64,000 nucleotides of DNA from Candidatus Poribacteria bacterium. GTDB taxonomy: Bacteria; Poribacteria; WGA-4E; WGA-3G. Made by a program: the position numbers and the translations under genes. Below, piece by piece: positions 1-9,375 of the stretch. The notes beneath the pieces were generated by a model, which searched no databases, was not told the origin of the DNA, and worked only from the letters and a program-made list of their open reading frames with translations. Positions within the stretch are counted from its first letter, which is position 1. Each line of letters begins with the position of its first letter. Location: contig JAJDUH010000028.1 of assembly GCA_022826805.1 (NCBI GenBank), positions 21,623 to 85,622 on the forward strand, written 5' to 3'.

Positions 1-2187
1 ATCAGTGTTGGTGTGCATGCTGGAACGGAGGGGTTTCAGGCGGAGGCGTATCGCACATACGAAAGTGTTGAGGTGGATGGCGAACTCAACGAATCTGATT
101 GGCAAAAAGCAATACCTATCCGTCAATTTACGCAATATGAACCCGATGAAGGGGCGGCGATGACAGAACCGACAGAGGTTCGCATTCTTTATGATGACAG
201 ACATATCTATTTCGGTTTTGTCTGTAGCGAATCGGAGCGTGCCAAGATCGTTGCCAATAAGATGCGACGCGATACGATGTTATATGATAACGACAATGTC
301 TTTGTGTTGTTGGATACGTATAACGACAGGCGCAGTGGGTTTTTCTTCCGGGTCAATCCGTTGGGTGCGAAAGAAGATGTTGCCATAATGGACAGTGGCG
401 ACAGCCGAAACGAGAACTGGAATGCGGTCTGGGACAGTCGGGCGAAAATTAATGGCGATAATTGGACAACAGAGATCGCAATTCCGTTTAGTCAGCTTAG
501 GTTTAAGAACGAAGAAACGTCAACATGGGGGTTAAACCTTGGGCGTACAATTCAGAAGAATCAGGAAGAAGGCACATGGGCCCCCGTGCCAGCGGCGTAT
601 ACTTATCTGGCGCGTTATCGGACAACGCAGCTCGGATCGCTAACGGGTTTATCCGGTATTTCGCAACGCCGGAATATTGAGTTCCTGCCGTATTTTCTCC
701 CCGGTGTCGCCCGGACAAAAGAAGACGGGACAGCCAGTGTGTTTGATTTAGGTGGCGATGTAAAGGTGAGTGTCACTTCAAATCTGACAGCCGATTTAAC
801 GGTCAATACTGACTTCGCGCAGGTTGAATCAGACCGAGAAGAAACGAATTTAACGCGATTTAACCTCTTTTTCCCAGAAAAACGTCAATTTTTCTTGGAG
901 GGTGCGGGCTTATTTGACTTTGGTATTCCACGCACGAGTTACAATGCCCCGCCGCCGCTCTTACTCTTCTATAGTCGTCGGATTGGTATTGAAGAAGGAC
1001 ACGCCATCCCGATTATGGCAGGCGGAAAAGTTACGGGTAAAGTGGGAGGCTTCGGCGTGGGGCTGCTGAATGTTCTCACGGATAAGTATTCGGCTGACGC
1101 CACGAGCAGTGTAGATGCCGTTGATGTCAATAGGAGAAACTATTCGGTGTTGCGTATCAAGCGCGATCTTTTTACCGGGTCGAGCGTTGGTATGATTGCG
1201 ATTAACAAACAAGGTCTTGATACACACAATCGTGCCACCGGCGTTGATTTTATCTATCGTCCGACAGGCGAGATAAATTTTCGAGGTCTCTGGGCACGCA
1301 CCTTTGAATCGAGCGAAATCAGTGGGCAAGCCTCTCCCGGAAATAGTATCTTGTCTAACGAATCTCCTGCAATAAACCCGAACGCCCTGTACTTTGGTGG
1401 CAATTGGCAGAGTTCAGTTGCACGAGTGAATGCCTCTTACACGGACATCGGTGAGGATTTTAATCCTGAAGCCGGCTATGTCTATCGTACAGGTTCACGT
1501 TGGTTCCGCGGAGAAGCACGTGCCACGCCTTATCTTAATTGGTCCATATTTCGTCGGTTGTGGACTGGACCAGAGGTTAATTTCATCCTCGATTCCGATA
1601 ATCAATTAGAGACGCGAACGTTTATCTGGAGTACATGGCTTGAATTGGCTACGCAGGGTTGGGGCGGGCTCCGAGTCTATCGGAATTATGAGAATCTCAC
1701 TGATGACTTTGAAATCCGAGAGGGGATTATAATTCCGAGTGGCAGGTACAACTACAATAACTATAATCTCATGCTCAATGCGCAAGGTCAGGTCTTTAAC
1801 GGGCGTTTTGGGTTCAATATTGGGGACTTCTACAACGGCACCCGACGCGGGTTTGATCTCCGTTTCGATATTCGGCTCACGGGACGCTTTAGTTTGGAGC
1901 CGCGATACGAGTTTAATCGCGTCACACTGCCAGAAGGCTCGTTTGATACAAACATCTTCGGGAGCCGTATTAGTTATTCCTTCTCCACAGATCTCTTTAC
2001 TAAGCTTTTTGTACAATGGAACAGCGACCGGAATCTGGTTACTACGAATTTCTTAGTTAACTATATCTACCGACCGGGTAGTGATTTCTATTTCGTCTTC
2101 AATCAGACCTATGGGACAGACAGTCTATCAACAGGGTTGCTGGATACGACCTTGGTTGGAAAAGTAACGTATTGGTGGAATCCATAA
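1..2187 (+). CDS. DUF5916 outer-membrane protein with CBM9-like N-domain (5' truncated)
   Basis: The frame is open to the first base of the window, so the start and probably the signal peptide lie outside; the GTG at 13 is only the first visible start-like codon. The first ~200 residues form a CBM9-like (DOMON/carbohydrate-binding) beta-sandwich with the phrases VDGELNESDWQKA and YDDRHIYFGF. The rest is a DUF5916 beta-barrel with the typical NTDFAQVESDREETN and FFPEKRQFFLEG motifs and alternating aromatic strands to the C-terminal WWNP. Members are predicted outer-membrane proteins, probably for binding or uptake of sugars or hydrolysis products; this role is inferred from the family. It is followed 46 bases later by an enolase-superfamily enzyme on the same strand. 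Family assignment is firm, substrate unknown. Confidence 0.88.
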   Translation: MSVGVHAGTEGFQAEAYRTYESVEVDGELNESDWQKAIPIRQFTQYEPDEGAAMTEPTEVRILYDDRHIYFGFVCSESERAKIVANKMRRDTMLYDNDNVFVLLDTYNDRRSGFFFRVNPLGAKEDVAIMDSGDSRNENWNAVWDSRAKINGDNWTTEIAIPFSQLRFKNEETSTWGLNLGRTIQKNQEEGTWAPVPAAYTYLARYRTTQLGSLTGLSGISQRRNIEFLPYFLPGVARTKEDGTASVFDLGGDVKVSVTSNLTADLTVNTDFAQVESDREETNLTRFNLFFPEKRQFFLEGAGLFDFGIPRTSYNAPPPLLLFYSRRIGIEEGHAIPIMAGGKVTGKVGGFGVGLLNVLTDKYSADATSSVDAVDVNRRNYSVLRIKRDLFTGSSVGMIAINKQGLDTHNRATGVDFIYRPTGEINFRGLWARTFESSEISGQASPGNSILSNESPAINPNALYFGGNWQSSVARVNASYTDIGEDFNPEAGYVYRTGSRWFRGEARATPYLNWSIFRRLWTGPEVNFILDSDNQLETRTFIWSTWLELATQGWGGLRVYRNYENLTDDFEIREGIIIPSGRYNYNNYNLMLNAQGQVFNGRFGFNIGDFYNGTRRGFDLRFDIRLTGRFSLEPRYEFNRVTLPEGSFDTNIFGSRISYSFSTDLFTKLFVQWNSDRNLVTTNFLVNYIYRPGSDFYFVFNQTYGTDSLSTGLLDTTLVGKVTYWWNP

Positions 2188-2233
2188 TGTTCCACAAACT
2201 CACCCGCAACGAACCGCAAGGACAGTTTAAAAA

Positions 2234-3352
2234 ATGAAGATTGTTGATGTGAAAACTTATCTCGTTGATGTACCGCCACCGCATTGGGGTGGGAGGCGTT
2301 GGATTTTCGTCAAATTGGTAACCGATGAGGGTATTGAGGGTGTAGGTGAATGTACCTATCATACGCAATTGAACCACGTCGTGATTGAGTTGATTAAGGA
2401 TTGGGGAGAACGCTACCTGATTGGCGTGGATCCGTTTCGGATTGAGCGGATCTGGTCTACACTTTATGAGGGACCGTGTGTACGGCATTCAGGTCCACTG
2501 ACAAGCCCAGCGATGAGTGCGATTGAGATGGCATGCTGGGATATCGTTGGAAAAGCGTTAAACCAACCGATTTACAATCTGTTAGGCGGCATGTTCCACG
2601 AGAAGCTTCGTGCCTATTCCTATCTGTTGCAATGGCAACGCGGCGATTCTCCAGAAAAAACGGGAGAACTCGCACTCTCTTATGTTGAAAAAGGTTTTAC
2701 CGCTGTCAAGTTTGATCCCGTTGACCCGAACACCGCAGATAGATTGGAAACACTCGATTATGCTGAGAGTGTGATTCGAGGGATTCGCGATGCTGTCGGC
2801 GATAAGTGTGATATTCTGATTGGCACACACGGACAGTTCAATACCAACAGTGCGATCCGTTTTGCGAAACGCGTCGAGCCGTACGATCCGCTCTGGTTCG
2901 AGGAACCGTTGCCACCGGAGAATATTAAGGAGATGGCGCGCGTTGCTCAGTCCACGAGTATCCCGATTGCTACTGGTGAACGATTATTGACGAAATACGA
3001 GTTCGTGGATTTGCTGGAACAACAAGCGGCATCTATTTTGCAGATGGATTTGACAATCACAGGCGGTATCCTTGAAGCGAAAAAGATTGCATCGATGGGC
3101 GAAGCGCACTATGCCCAGATAGCGCCACACCTCTACGGCGGTCCGATTGGTGGTGCAGCGAACATCCAGTTGGACGTCTGTAGCCCGAATTTCTTGATTC
3201 AGGAAGGCATTCACATGTGGGACGGCTTTCACACTGATATCCTTAAGGAACCTATACAGTGGGAAGATGGATACGTCATTCCATCAACGAAACCGGGACT
3301 TGGTGTTGAATTGAACGATGCGGTTTTGGAGAAGCATTCCATTGAGGTTTAA
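2234..3352 (+). CDS. mandelate racemase/muconate lactonizing enzyme family dehydratase
   Basis: A 372-residue enolase-superfamily protein. The N-terminal capping domain (MKIVDVKTYLV onward) is followed by a TIM barrel. The barrel shows KFDP after strand 2, WFEEPLPPE for a metal-ligand glutamate, IATGERL for the next ligand, and APHLYGGPIG carrying a catalytic histidine after strand 7, ending with the usual TKPGLGVELN. This resembles galactonate-dehydratase-like sugar acid dehydratases. The first metal-ligand site reads ILIGTHGQF where DgoD has an aspartate (FDFHGR). This GTHGQ variant is, from memory, typical of a subgroup of unknown substrate. It probably dehydrates or isomerises a sugar acid. 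It stands between the DUF5916 gene and a 150-base gap, so it may share a transcript with the former. Confidence 0.88.
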   Translation: MKIVDVKTYLVDVPPPHWGGRRWIFVKLVTDEGIEGVGECTYHTQLNHVVIELIKDWGERYLIGVDPFRIERIWSTLYEGPCVRHSGPLTSPAMSAIEMACWDIVGKALNQPIYNLLGGMFHEKLRAYSYLLQWQRGDSPEKTGELALSYVEKGFTAVKFDPVDPNTADRLETLDYAESVIRGIRDAVGDKCDILIGTHGQFNTNSAIRFAKRVEPYDPLWFEEPLPPENIKEMARVAQSTSIPIATGERLLTKYEFVDLLEQQAASILQMDLTITGGILEAKKIASMGEAHYAQIAPHLYGGPIGGAANIQLDVCSPNFLIQEGIHMWDGFHTDILKEPIQWEDGYVIPSTKPGLGVELNDAVLEKHSIEV

Positions 3353-3504
3353 AGCGGAGGGCACAAGAAGTCGAATTATCTGAATTGTATTCCTAAAAAT
3401 GGATTAAAAGAATCAGTGAATGCAACCGTATTCATAAAAGTTGTATCTTGTCGTGTACAACTCCCGAAGGACACCGATGTTCGTACCTTAGCAAATAGAG
3501 GTGG

Positions 3505-3729
3505 ATGATGTATTTAGTCTGTTATTCATGCAGGCGAGGCTATCGCGTGCATCAAGATAGTATTGACTTTGTTAAGGAAAAAACCTGCGCAAGCGGACAT
3601 GTTCACGATCTGCAGTGCAGGTGTGGTCGGAAGATATATGTCGTTCAACGCGTTGATTCAACGCGTTGGAAGTCCATCGATCGCAAAATCCCTTGGAAGT
3701 ATCCAGACGAACGCACACTCGGGAGGTAA
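3505..3729 (+). CDS. small zinc-ribbon-like protein
   Basis: A 74-residue protein with CYSC near the N-terminus and CRCG about 35 residues later, as in a small zinc ribbon. Charged and aromatic residues fill the tail. A GAGGTGG site stands just before the ATG. The stop is 21 bases before the ABC exporter start, and the exporter's own AGGAGG lies in that gap, so the two are probably co-transcribed. No family is recognised. The next protein also carries a zinc ribbon, which makes a shared regulatory or assembly role conceivable, but this is speculation. An overlapping frame (3563-3802) is less likely because it runs into the exporter gene and lacks a good site. Confidence 0.5.
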   Translation: MMYLVCYSCRRGYRVHQDSIDFVKEKTCASGHVHDLQCRCGRKIYVVQRVDSTRWKSIDRKIPWKYPDERTLGR

Positions 3730-3750
3730 ACAAGGAGGTATAAAGAAGGA

Positions 3751-6072
3751 ATGGCAATTGCAGAGACGCCTACGGGTACGCTTGACCCAATACCCGATTT
3801 AGTTAAAGAGACACTGAATAAATTAGATATACGCTCAGAACAGATCCGATTTGCCGTTCAAAGTGATGTAAGTTCAGCAGGCAGTTACGGTGAAGAATGG
3901 TTCGTGCTAACGGACGCCGCGATATTTACTGTGACAGGTGAAGGTGCAGTGCCTCACTACATTCCCTACGAGAAGGTGCTTGGCATTCGCGCGGAAGTCG
4001 TGGTGGACGCCGGGATCCTCGTTCTGGAAACACAAGATGGCACTGTCGATCTCATTCGGTACTCCAACGGCTGTGCAGCGAAATTTGGATTTGTTGCTCG
4101 ATTCATTGGAGACGAGATTGAGTTCGGAAACGGAAAACGGGATGAAGCACCAATATGGGACTATAAGCCGGAAGAACAATTTTGCCAGTCGTGCGGTTTA
4201 CCATTGCCAGATGAGTTCTCACCATGCCCAGCGTGCACCAAGAAACACAAAGTGATGTTACGGATTTTGTCCTACATCCGCCCTTATCGCGGTAGGGCAA
4301 TTTTGTTTATGGTATTCGTGATCGCTGGAACCCTCATCTCGCTTGTGCCGCCTTACTTTTCCCGTATCCTGATTGACGACATCCTGATGCTGAACGATGC
4401 TACCGCTGCTGCACAAGATGCCTCGAGCACATGGTTGGGTAATATTTTCCGCGCCCTTCAACCGGCAGCGTTAGCCTTGTCTATCGCTGTGGGTGCGTTA
4501 TTAACGATACAGATCATCCGTGAAATCCTCACAATTTTTCGGCTACGTATAGGTGCTTGGCTGACGTTCCGGGTCGCCGCGAATATCCGCTCTCATGTGT
4601 ATCAGCATCTACACAACTTGTCTATCCGATTTTTCGATAAACGAAAAACAGGGACGGTTATTTCGCATATCACAGAGGATAGCGAGCGGCTCCAAGACTT
4701 TATGTTGGAAGGGCTGTCGTTTCTGGCAGTCGAACTGTTACTCTTCTTCGGGATTGGAGGAATGCTTTTCTGGATGAACTGGCGATTGGCGTGTTTCATC
4801 TTAATCCCGATTCCGATAATTGTTTTTGGCGCCGGTTGGTTCTGGAAAAAAGTGCGAAGCCTTTGGCACCGTGCTTGGCGCCGTCGCTCAAAGTTGTTCG
4901 ATGTCGTCAACGATTCAGTATCTGGTATTCGGGTTGTCCGTGCTTTTGGACAACAAGGCAATGAAGTTAACCGGTTCGGCGAAGCGAATATAGATGCACG
5001 GGACTATGAAACCAACGCAGAGATGATCTGGGCAACCTATTACCCACCGCTGATGTTTGCTGTTCAGTTGGGGTCCCTCATCGTCTGGTACGTGGGTGGT
5101 CTTAACATTATCGCTGGGACAATGACACTCGGCACTTTGATGGCTTTCCACGCATATCTGTGGATGTTTTACGAACCGTTACGCTATATTAGTCCACTGA
5201 TTAACTGGGCTTCTCGTTCACTGACAGCGGCGGAGCGACTGTTCGAGGTAATAGACTCGCAACCCGAGCAGTTGGACGATGGCAGCCTTAAATCGATGCC
5301 CAATATTACGGGGGAAGTCAAGTTTCACAATATGACGTTCGGCTATGATTCACACAAACCTGTGCTTCGGGACATTAATCTACACGTGAAACCCGGAGAA
5401 ATGATTGGATTGGTGGGACATTCGGGGGCGGGAAAATCGACGCTTATTAATCTTATCTGCCGATTCTATACGCCGGATTCCGGACGTTTAGAAATTGATA
5501 GCGAGGACATCAAGGAAATCGATCTCAAGGATTTGCGCCGACAGATTGGGGTTGTGCTACAAGAACCGTATCTGTTCAGTGGAACCATCGCTGAGAATAT
5601 CGCCTATGCCCATCCTGATGCCACGATGGAAGATATTATCACGGCAGCGAAGGCGGCAAACGCTCACGAATTTATCGTTAAGTTCCCCGATGGTTACGAT
5701 ACAGAAGTCGGTGAACGTGGGGGTCGTTTGTCTGGTGGTGAGCGGCAACGTATATCCATTGCACGGGCGATTTTACACAATCCGCGTATCCTGATTCTCG
5801 ATGAAGCAACTTCGTCGGTAGATGTGGAGACTGAGAAGAAGATTCAACAGGCAATTGACAGGCTTGTGCAGAACAGGACGACGTTTGCTATTGCGCATCG
5901 GCTTTCAACGCTCCGCAATGCCGATCGGCTTTTCGTGATTGAAAAGGGTAAAGGTGTTGAATGTGGTTCCCACGAGGAACTAATGGAGCAAAAAGGTATC
6001 TATTACAGACTGGTAGAAACCCAACGTGAAGCCGCCAATATTCGTGCAGCATCGCAAACAGTGGAGAGGTAG
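3751..6072 (+). CDS. ABC exporter (fused permease/ATPase) with N-terminal zinc-ribbon extension
   Basis: A 773-residue half-transporter. Residues ~1-130 form a soluble domain of unknown function, perhaps PH-like. A zinc ribbon (CQSCGLPLP ... CPAC) follows at about 148-167. Six membrane helices of the ABC type-1 exporter domain cover ~175-480. The ATPase domain has Walker A GHSGAGKST, Q-loop LQEPYLF, signature LSGGERQRISIARA, Walker B LILDEATSSVD and the H-loop IAHRLS. AGGAGG precedes the ATG. The next gene, two bases away, is a DUF1854 protein; from memory this pair has been named cyanophycin metabolism-associated in other bacteria, though no cyanophycin synthetase is visible here. It presumably works as a homodimeric exporter; the substrate is unknown. 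Confidence 0.9.
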   Translation: MAIAETPTGTLDPIPDLVKETLNKLDIRSEQIRFAVQSDVSSAGSYGEEWFVLTDAAIFTVTGEGAVPHYIPYEKVLGIRAEVVVDAGILVLETQDGTVDLIRYSNGCAAKFGFVARFIGDEIEFGNGKRDEAPIWDYKPEEQFCQSCGLPLPDEFSPCPACTKKHKVMLRILSYIRPYRGRAILFMVFVIAGTLISLVPPYFSRILIDDILMLNDATAAAQDASSTWLGNIFRALQPAALALSIAVGALLTIQIIREILTIFRLRIGAWLTFRVAANIRSHVYQHLHNLSIRFFDKRKTGTVISHITEDSERLQDFMLEGLSFLAVELLLFFGIGGMLFWMNWRLACFILIPIPIIVFGAGWFWKKVRSLWHRAWRRRSKLFDVVNDSVSGIRVVRAFGQQGNEVNRFGEANIDARDYETNAEMIWATYYPPLMFAVQLGSLIVWYVGGLNIIAGTMTLGTLMAFHAYLWMFYEPLRYISPLINWASRSLTAAERLFEVIDSQPEQLDDGSLKSMPNITGEVKFHNMTFGYDSHKPVLRDINLHVKPGEMIGLVGHSGAGKSTLINLICRFYTPDSGRLEIDSEDIKEIDLKDLRRQIGVVLQEPYLFSGTIAENIAYAHPDATMEDIITAAKAANAHEFIVKFPDGYDTEVGERGGRLSGGERQRISIARAILHNPRILILDEATSSVDVETEKKIQQAIDRLVQNRTTFAIAHRLSTLRNADRLFVIEKGKGVECGSHEELMEQKGIYYRLVETQREAANIRAASQTVER

Positions 6073-6074
6073 AC

Positions 6075-6644
6075 ATGCACAACGAAAATGGAAATAGGCA
6101 AACGACTCTTGCAGCGGCACCAACGGTAAATCCTATGCCGTCTGAATCAGATGACTTCACGCCGCGTTACTTGGATGCCTCCGAACTTACGTTCACACGT
6201 TCCGAGGTAGGAACGGCACGTCTGGAAATTCGGAAAGAGGCGTGTCATCTACGTGTAGTGGTGCGGCGGCTTATGCCGCTCAGTAAGCCTGATAGTTACA
6301 TCTCACTTGCCGCGGATGAGGATACCGAAATTGGGATTCTCGTGAACCCATCAGAGCTTGCACCCGAGAGTCTGAAAATCTTGCACGAGGAGTTGGATAA
6401 ACGCTACTTCACGCCGACGATTCAGAAGGTTTATCGGGTGAAGGAGCAATTCGGCATCCATGTGTGGGAGGTTGAAACGGAACGTGGACGTGTAACTTTC
6501 TCGGTGCGTGGGTTGAATCAGAACATTAAGCAGGTGCCGCCCGCTCGGCTTTTCGTGACGGATGTGCGGGGAAATCGATACGATATCCCGGACTATCGGG
6601 AGTTAGATGCCGAGAGTTATTTATATATCCAGCGGCATCTATAA
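6075..6644 (+). CDS. DUF1854 family protein
   Basis: 189 residues. After a ~50-residue low-complexity lead, the DUF1854 core is clear: RRLMPLSKPDSYISL, then EIGILVNPSEL, LDKRYFTPTI, HVWEVETERG and a C-terminal VTDVRGNRYDIPDY. The start follows the exporter stop by two bases (TAG-AC-ATG), so the pair is translationally linked. In other genomes DUF1854 proteins are found with this type of ABC exporter, suggesting a partner or regulator of transport. The molecular function is unknown. A membrane-anchored DUF4159 protein follows after 8 bases. Confidence 0.82.
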   Translation: MHNENGNRQTTLAAAPTVNPMPSESDDFTPRYLDASELTFTRSEVGTARLEIRKEACHLRVVVRRLMPLSKPDSYISLAADEDTEIGILVNPSELAPESLKILHEELDKRYFTPTIQKVYRVKEQFGIHVWEVETERGRVTFSVRGLNQNIKQVPPARLFVTDVRGNRYDIPDYRELDAESYLYIQRHL

Positions 6645-6652
6645 AGATTGCC

Positions 6653-8032
6653 ATGAAACAGAGACATTTTCTGGTGCAGCTTGCAAGCCAAAACTTGCGA
6701 CACAAACGTCATGCAGTTATCGCTTCGATTGGATTGCATCTGCTGTTTGTTGTAATTGCGGCGTTTCTGTTTTCAGGGCAGCGGGAGTTGAACCAAGATA
6801 CATTTGAGGCGGCGTTCGTCACGGTTAGTCCCACACGGACAGACCCCCGTATCCGCCCGACACGCCGAAATGTGGCGGTGAGTACGCCTCAGATAAGCAC
6901 CGCTGCGACTGCTCATGCACCGAAGCAAATGTCGAATCTAACGCAGCTTCCGACCGAGAAAACAGCGGTTGTGCGGCAAGTTCCAGAACTGAAGGTTGAC
7001 ACCGATGTCTTGAATCCTGCAGAGATGGCGGTGTCACCTATCCTTCCCAGTGTCGAAAAACCTACTACATCATCTACACATTCCGCTGGGGCATCTGTAA
7101 CCGATGTGCCAACGATTGAAAAAAGTCGCTTGCCCGTGGTACAAAGAGGTGGCACGGGGTCAACCAGCAGTGGGTTATCTGAATTCCTCGACGGATCTCT
7201 ACCGACAACCGGTTTAGGAGACGGGTTTGATACTGCTTTTCGAGAACTTGTGCGGCTCCCCAAAGGAAAATTGGGCGGTATCCTTGAAGGTACTGGAAAC
7301 GAGATTCGTGGACATATCCGACTGATTCGGCTTAAGCATTCACTCTCGGATTGGTGGCAAGACCCGACAGCGATTCCTGCGCTCATTAAGTGGCTGGAAA
7401 ACCATACCCCAATTCGAGCGGATATGGATTTTAAAGGCGGTGCCTTACCGCTTACCGATCCGCACATCATGGATGCCCCTCTCATCATTATGACAGGACA
7501 CGATAAAGATATTACTGTCGGACGTGGGCTTGCGAAAGACGGTCCTTTACAGGTGGGCTTTACATCACAAGAGCGTGCGGCACTTCGGAAGTATATCGTT
7601 GAAAAGGGTGGGATGCTCTTTTTTGACGATTGCGGTTTTAACGGGTTGTTCGCACATATCGTCGCTGATGAACTCAAGACTATTTTCCCGGAGTATCCTC
7701 TCGAAATCCTACCTCATGATCATGAACTCTATAGTATCTATTACGAAATGCCGAAACCGCCGACGGGTGGCGATGTGTTCTGGGGAAATGAAAATAACGC
7801 ACAACCGACGCAGTTTCGTTTTCAGAAAGGGATTACGATCGACGATCGGTTAGCGGTGGTGTATAACCGTAAGGACTATATGTGCGCGATGGAGACTGCG
7901 GAAATTGAGAGTCGTACGATGTTACGGCTCCGGCGTTCTACGGATGTCTATCGGTTTATGTCAAACTTATTGATTTATGCGCTGAAATATGGTGGGAATA
8001 CGGATAGGACGGGGTATAAGGCGAAAGATTAA
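6653..8032 (+). CDS. membrane-anchored DUF4159 domain protein
   Basis: 459 residues. A basic N-terminus and one membrane helix (about residues 19-42, IASIGLHLLFVVIAAFLF) are followed by ~150 residues of Thr/Ser/Pro-rich linker. A C-terminal DUF4159 domain (from about residue 215) contains LKHSLSDWWQDPTA, APLIIMTGH, LRKYIVEKGGMLFFDDCG and the HDHELYS stretch. DUF4159 has a glutamine-amidotransferase-like fold and is common in planctomycete-type genomes beside MoxR/DUF58 clusters; function unproven. The N-terminal layout resembles TonB-like anchoring. It ends the exporter-DUF1854 operon and overlaps the convergent STAS gene by four bases. Confidence 0.8.
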   Translation: MKQRHFLVQLASQNLRHKRHAVIASIGLHLLFVVIAAFLFSGQRELNQDTFEAAFVTVSPTRTDPRIRPTRRNVAVSTPQISTAATAHAPKQMSNLTQLPTEKTAVVRQVPELKVDTDVLNPAEMAVSPILPSVEKPTTSSTHSAGASVTDVPTIEKSRLPVVQRGGTGSTSSGLSEFLDGSLPTTGLGDGFDTAFRELVRLPKGKLGGILEGTGNEIRGHIRLIRLKHSLSDWWQDPTAIPALIKWLENHTPIRADMDFKGGALPLTDPHIMDAPLIIMTGHDKDITVGRGLAKDGPLQVGFTSQERAALRKYIVEKGGMLFFDDCGFNGLFAHIVADELKTIFPEYPLEILPHDHELYSIYYEMPKPPTGGDVFWGNENNAQPTQFRFQKGITIDDRLAVVYNRKDYMCAMETAEIESRTMLRLRRSTDVYRFMSNLLIYALKYGGNTDRTGYKAKD

Positions 8033-8376
8033 AGGGTGTTGGTTATCGCTTCTTCAAGGTTTTTGGGAAAATCGAAAAGTGATGTTAGATTCGTCCGGAT
8101 TAACATGCGTCTGATGCTTCTGTTGAGGTTCAGGAGGACGACACGCCCGCCCATTTGACGGACCTGGGTGCTGGTCGTGATTAGCACGCCTAAACCGGCA
8201 CTGTCGACTGTTTGGATGCGCTCCATATTGAAAACCAGCATCGGTGTTACGTCCTGCTTCCCGAGTTCTTGGATATGTTCCTCAAGCACGGTTTTGAGGA
8301 CGAGAGCATCTTGTCCGATGACGTTTCCTTGGATTTCGAGGAGTGTAAAGTTTTTGGTTTGGATGTCGATTTGCAT
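8029..8376 (-). CDS. STAS domain anti-sigma factor antagonist-like protein
   Basis: 115 residues forming a single STAS domain. The phosphorylatable serine lies in VDSAGLGVLI, the hallmark of SpoIIAA/RsbV-like antagonists. N-terminal strands (FTLLEIQGNVIG) and the C-terminal helix (NLEEAITN) complete the fold. Such proteins bind anti-sigma kinases and release sigma factors or partner proteins when dephosphorylated. No kinase or phosphatase partner is present in the window, so its partner is unknown. It lies 94 bases after the M55 peptidase and could be the last gene of that transcript. Confidence 0.82.
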   Translation of the reverse strand: MQIDIQTKNFTLLEIQGNVIGQDALVLKTVLEEHIQELGKQDVTPMLVFNMERIQTVDSAGLGVLITTSTQVRQMGGRVVLLNLNRSIRRMLIRTNLTSLFDFPKNLEEAITNTL

Positions 8377-8470
8377 GGGTTTTTGTAGGTAAAATGTTGC
8401 CCGACAGCCCCTAATCTGTGTGTTTATCTGAATTGCCTATGACACCGTATACCCATCAAAACCCAACATC

Positions 8471-9244
8471 CTAAATAGACAAGGCGGAAAGGTCGTCACT
8501 GTGCCAGCTTACAGTGCGATCGTCAATCTTCACTGCGCCCCGTTCCAAGTACCCGTCAATTGATTTACCTTCAAGGACACGGACTTCAAACGCATAAGGT
8601 GGATGAATTTTAAATGGGGGAATCTGCGTGATATTTTGACAAGCAGTGGCAGCAGTCTCTCGAATCAATTCTCTCGATCGTTGCGGTGATAGATGCAAGG
8701 CGAGTTCTTGTCCAAGTCCTTCCTTAGTTTCAACACCGTAAATGCCAGGTATGAGTTGCTTGGCTTCTGCGACCGCTTTATCGTCACCAGAGATGAAAAC
8801 GGTTGGGACATTGAAAGTGCCTGCCAGTGCTGCACGGCACCCGAACTCTCCGATCTCTTTCCCGTTGAGTTTGTAGTATTCAATGGATAAAGAAGAATAG
8901 GTGTGACTCAACGGCGCGTTTGGAGTGCCTGCCATGGCATGCTGTCCTAAAAAAAAGAGGGCGTCATAGCTGGCGTCAAGATAGTAGGGCGGACGAATGG
9001 GACCTCGCGCAATTAGTCTCGCCTTGGGATGAAATTCGAGCACATCAATCCCGCCAGTCCCGTGTCCATCCCAGACGACAATTTCTGCGTCTGCATCCAC
9101 ATCAAGAATGCCATCAACAGCAGCATTTACCTCGTGCGTCAACAATTTCATGGCTGCCTGTTTCTGCGGACCTTCTTCACGGGTTTGACTGAAACGGGAT
9201 ACCATCGCTACCCCTTCTAAGTCGGTTAAGATGTAAATCTTCAT
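8471..9244 (-). CDS. M55 family D-aminopeptidase-like metallopeptidase
   Basis: About 257 residues, the usual length for DppA-like peptidases. Zinc-binding motifs are present: TDLEGV at the N-terminus, WDGHGTGGID, GQHAMAGTPNAPLSHTYS and NGKEIGEFG. The fold ends with a typical C-terminal domain. I start at the ATG at 9244 (MKIYILTDLEG), which matches the family; an upstream in-frame GTG at 9289 lies in a dispersed repeat and is unlikely. In other bacteria these enzymes release D-amino acids from peptides. It lies downstream of KorB, possibly on the same transcript although a 130-base gap holds a repeat. Confidence 0.87.
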   Translation of the reverse strand: MKIYILTDLEGVAMVSRFSQTREEGPQKQAAMKLLTHEVNAAVDGILDVDADAEIVVWDGHGTGGIDVLEFHPKARLIARGPIRPPYYLDASYDALFFLGQHAMAGTPNAPLSHTYSSLSIEYYKLNGKEIGEFGCRAALAGTFNVPTVFISGDDKAVAEAKQLIPGIYGVETKEGLGQELALHLSPQRSRELIRETAATACQNITQIPPFKIHPPYAFEVRVLEGKSIDGYLERGAVKIDDRTVSWHSDDLSALSI

Positions 9245-9270
9245 TCGCATGATACCCATCTTAATTTCAT

Positions 9271-9332
9271 AGGTGCAGTTGGAATGCACATCGCATTTGA
9301 GCGTGTACGCTGCAAAACCGCACCTACCGAGT
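9271..9332. repeat. 62-bp dispersed palindromic repeat, copy 1
   Basis: This stretch matches the reverse complement of 43440-43500 at roughly 85% by eye. Shared blocks are GGAATGCAC, TCGCATTTG and GCAAAACCGCACCTACCG. The ends form an imperfect inverted repeat (AGGTGC-GTT ... AACCGCACCT). It covers the region just upstream of the M55 peptidase start. It looks like a small dispersed intergenic element. Confidence 0.65.
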
Positions 9333-9375
9333 TAAGGAAAAGAATTAGGGTTGACGATAAGGCGGCAGCGTCATG

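Noticed and set aside
6913..7677. A 254-codon minus-strand frame
   Set aside because: It is antisense to the DUF4159 gene, Ser/Pro-rich and lacks any recognisable domain.
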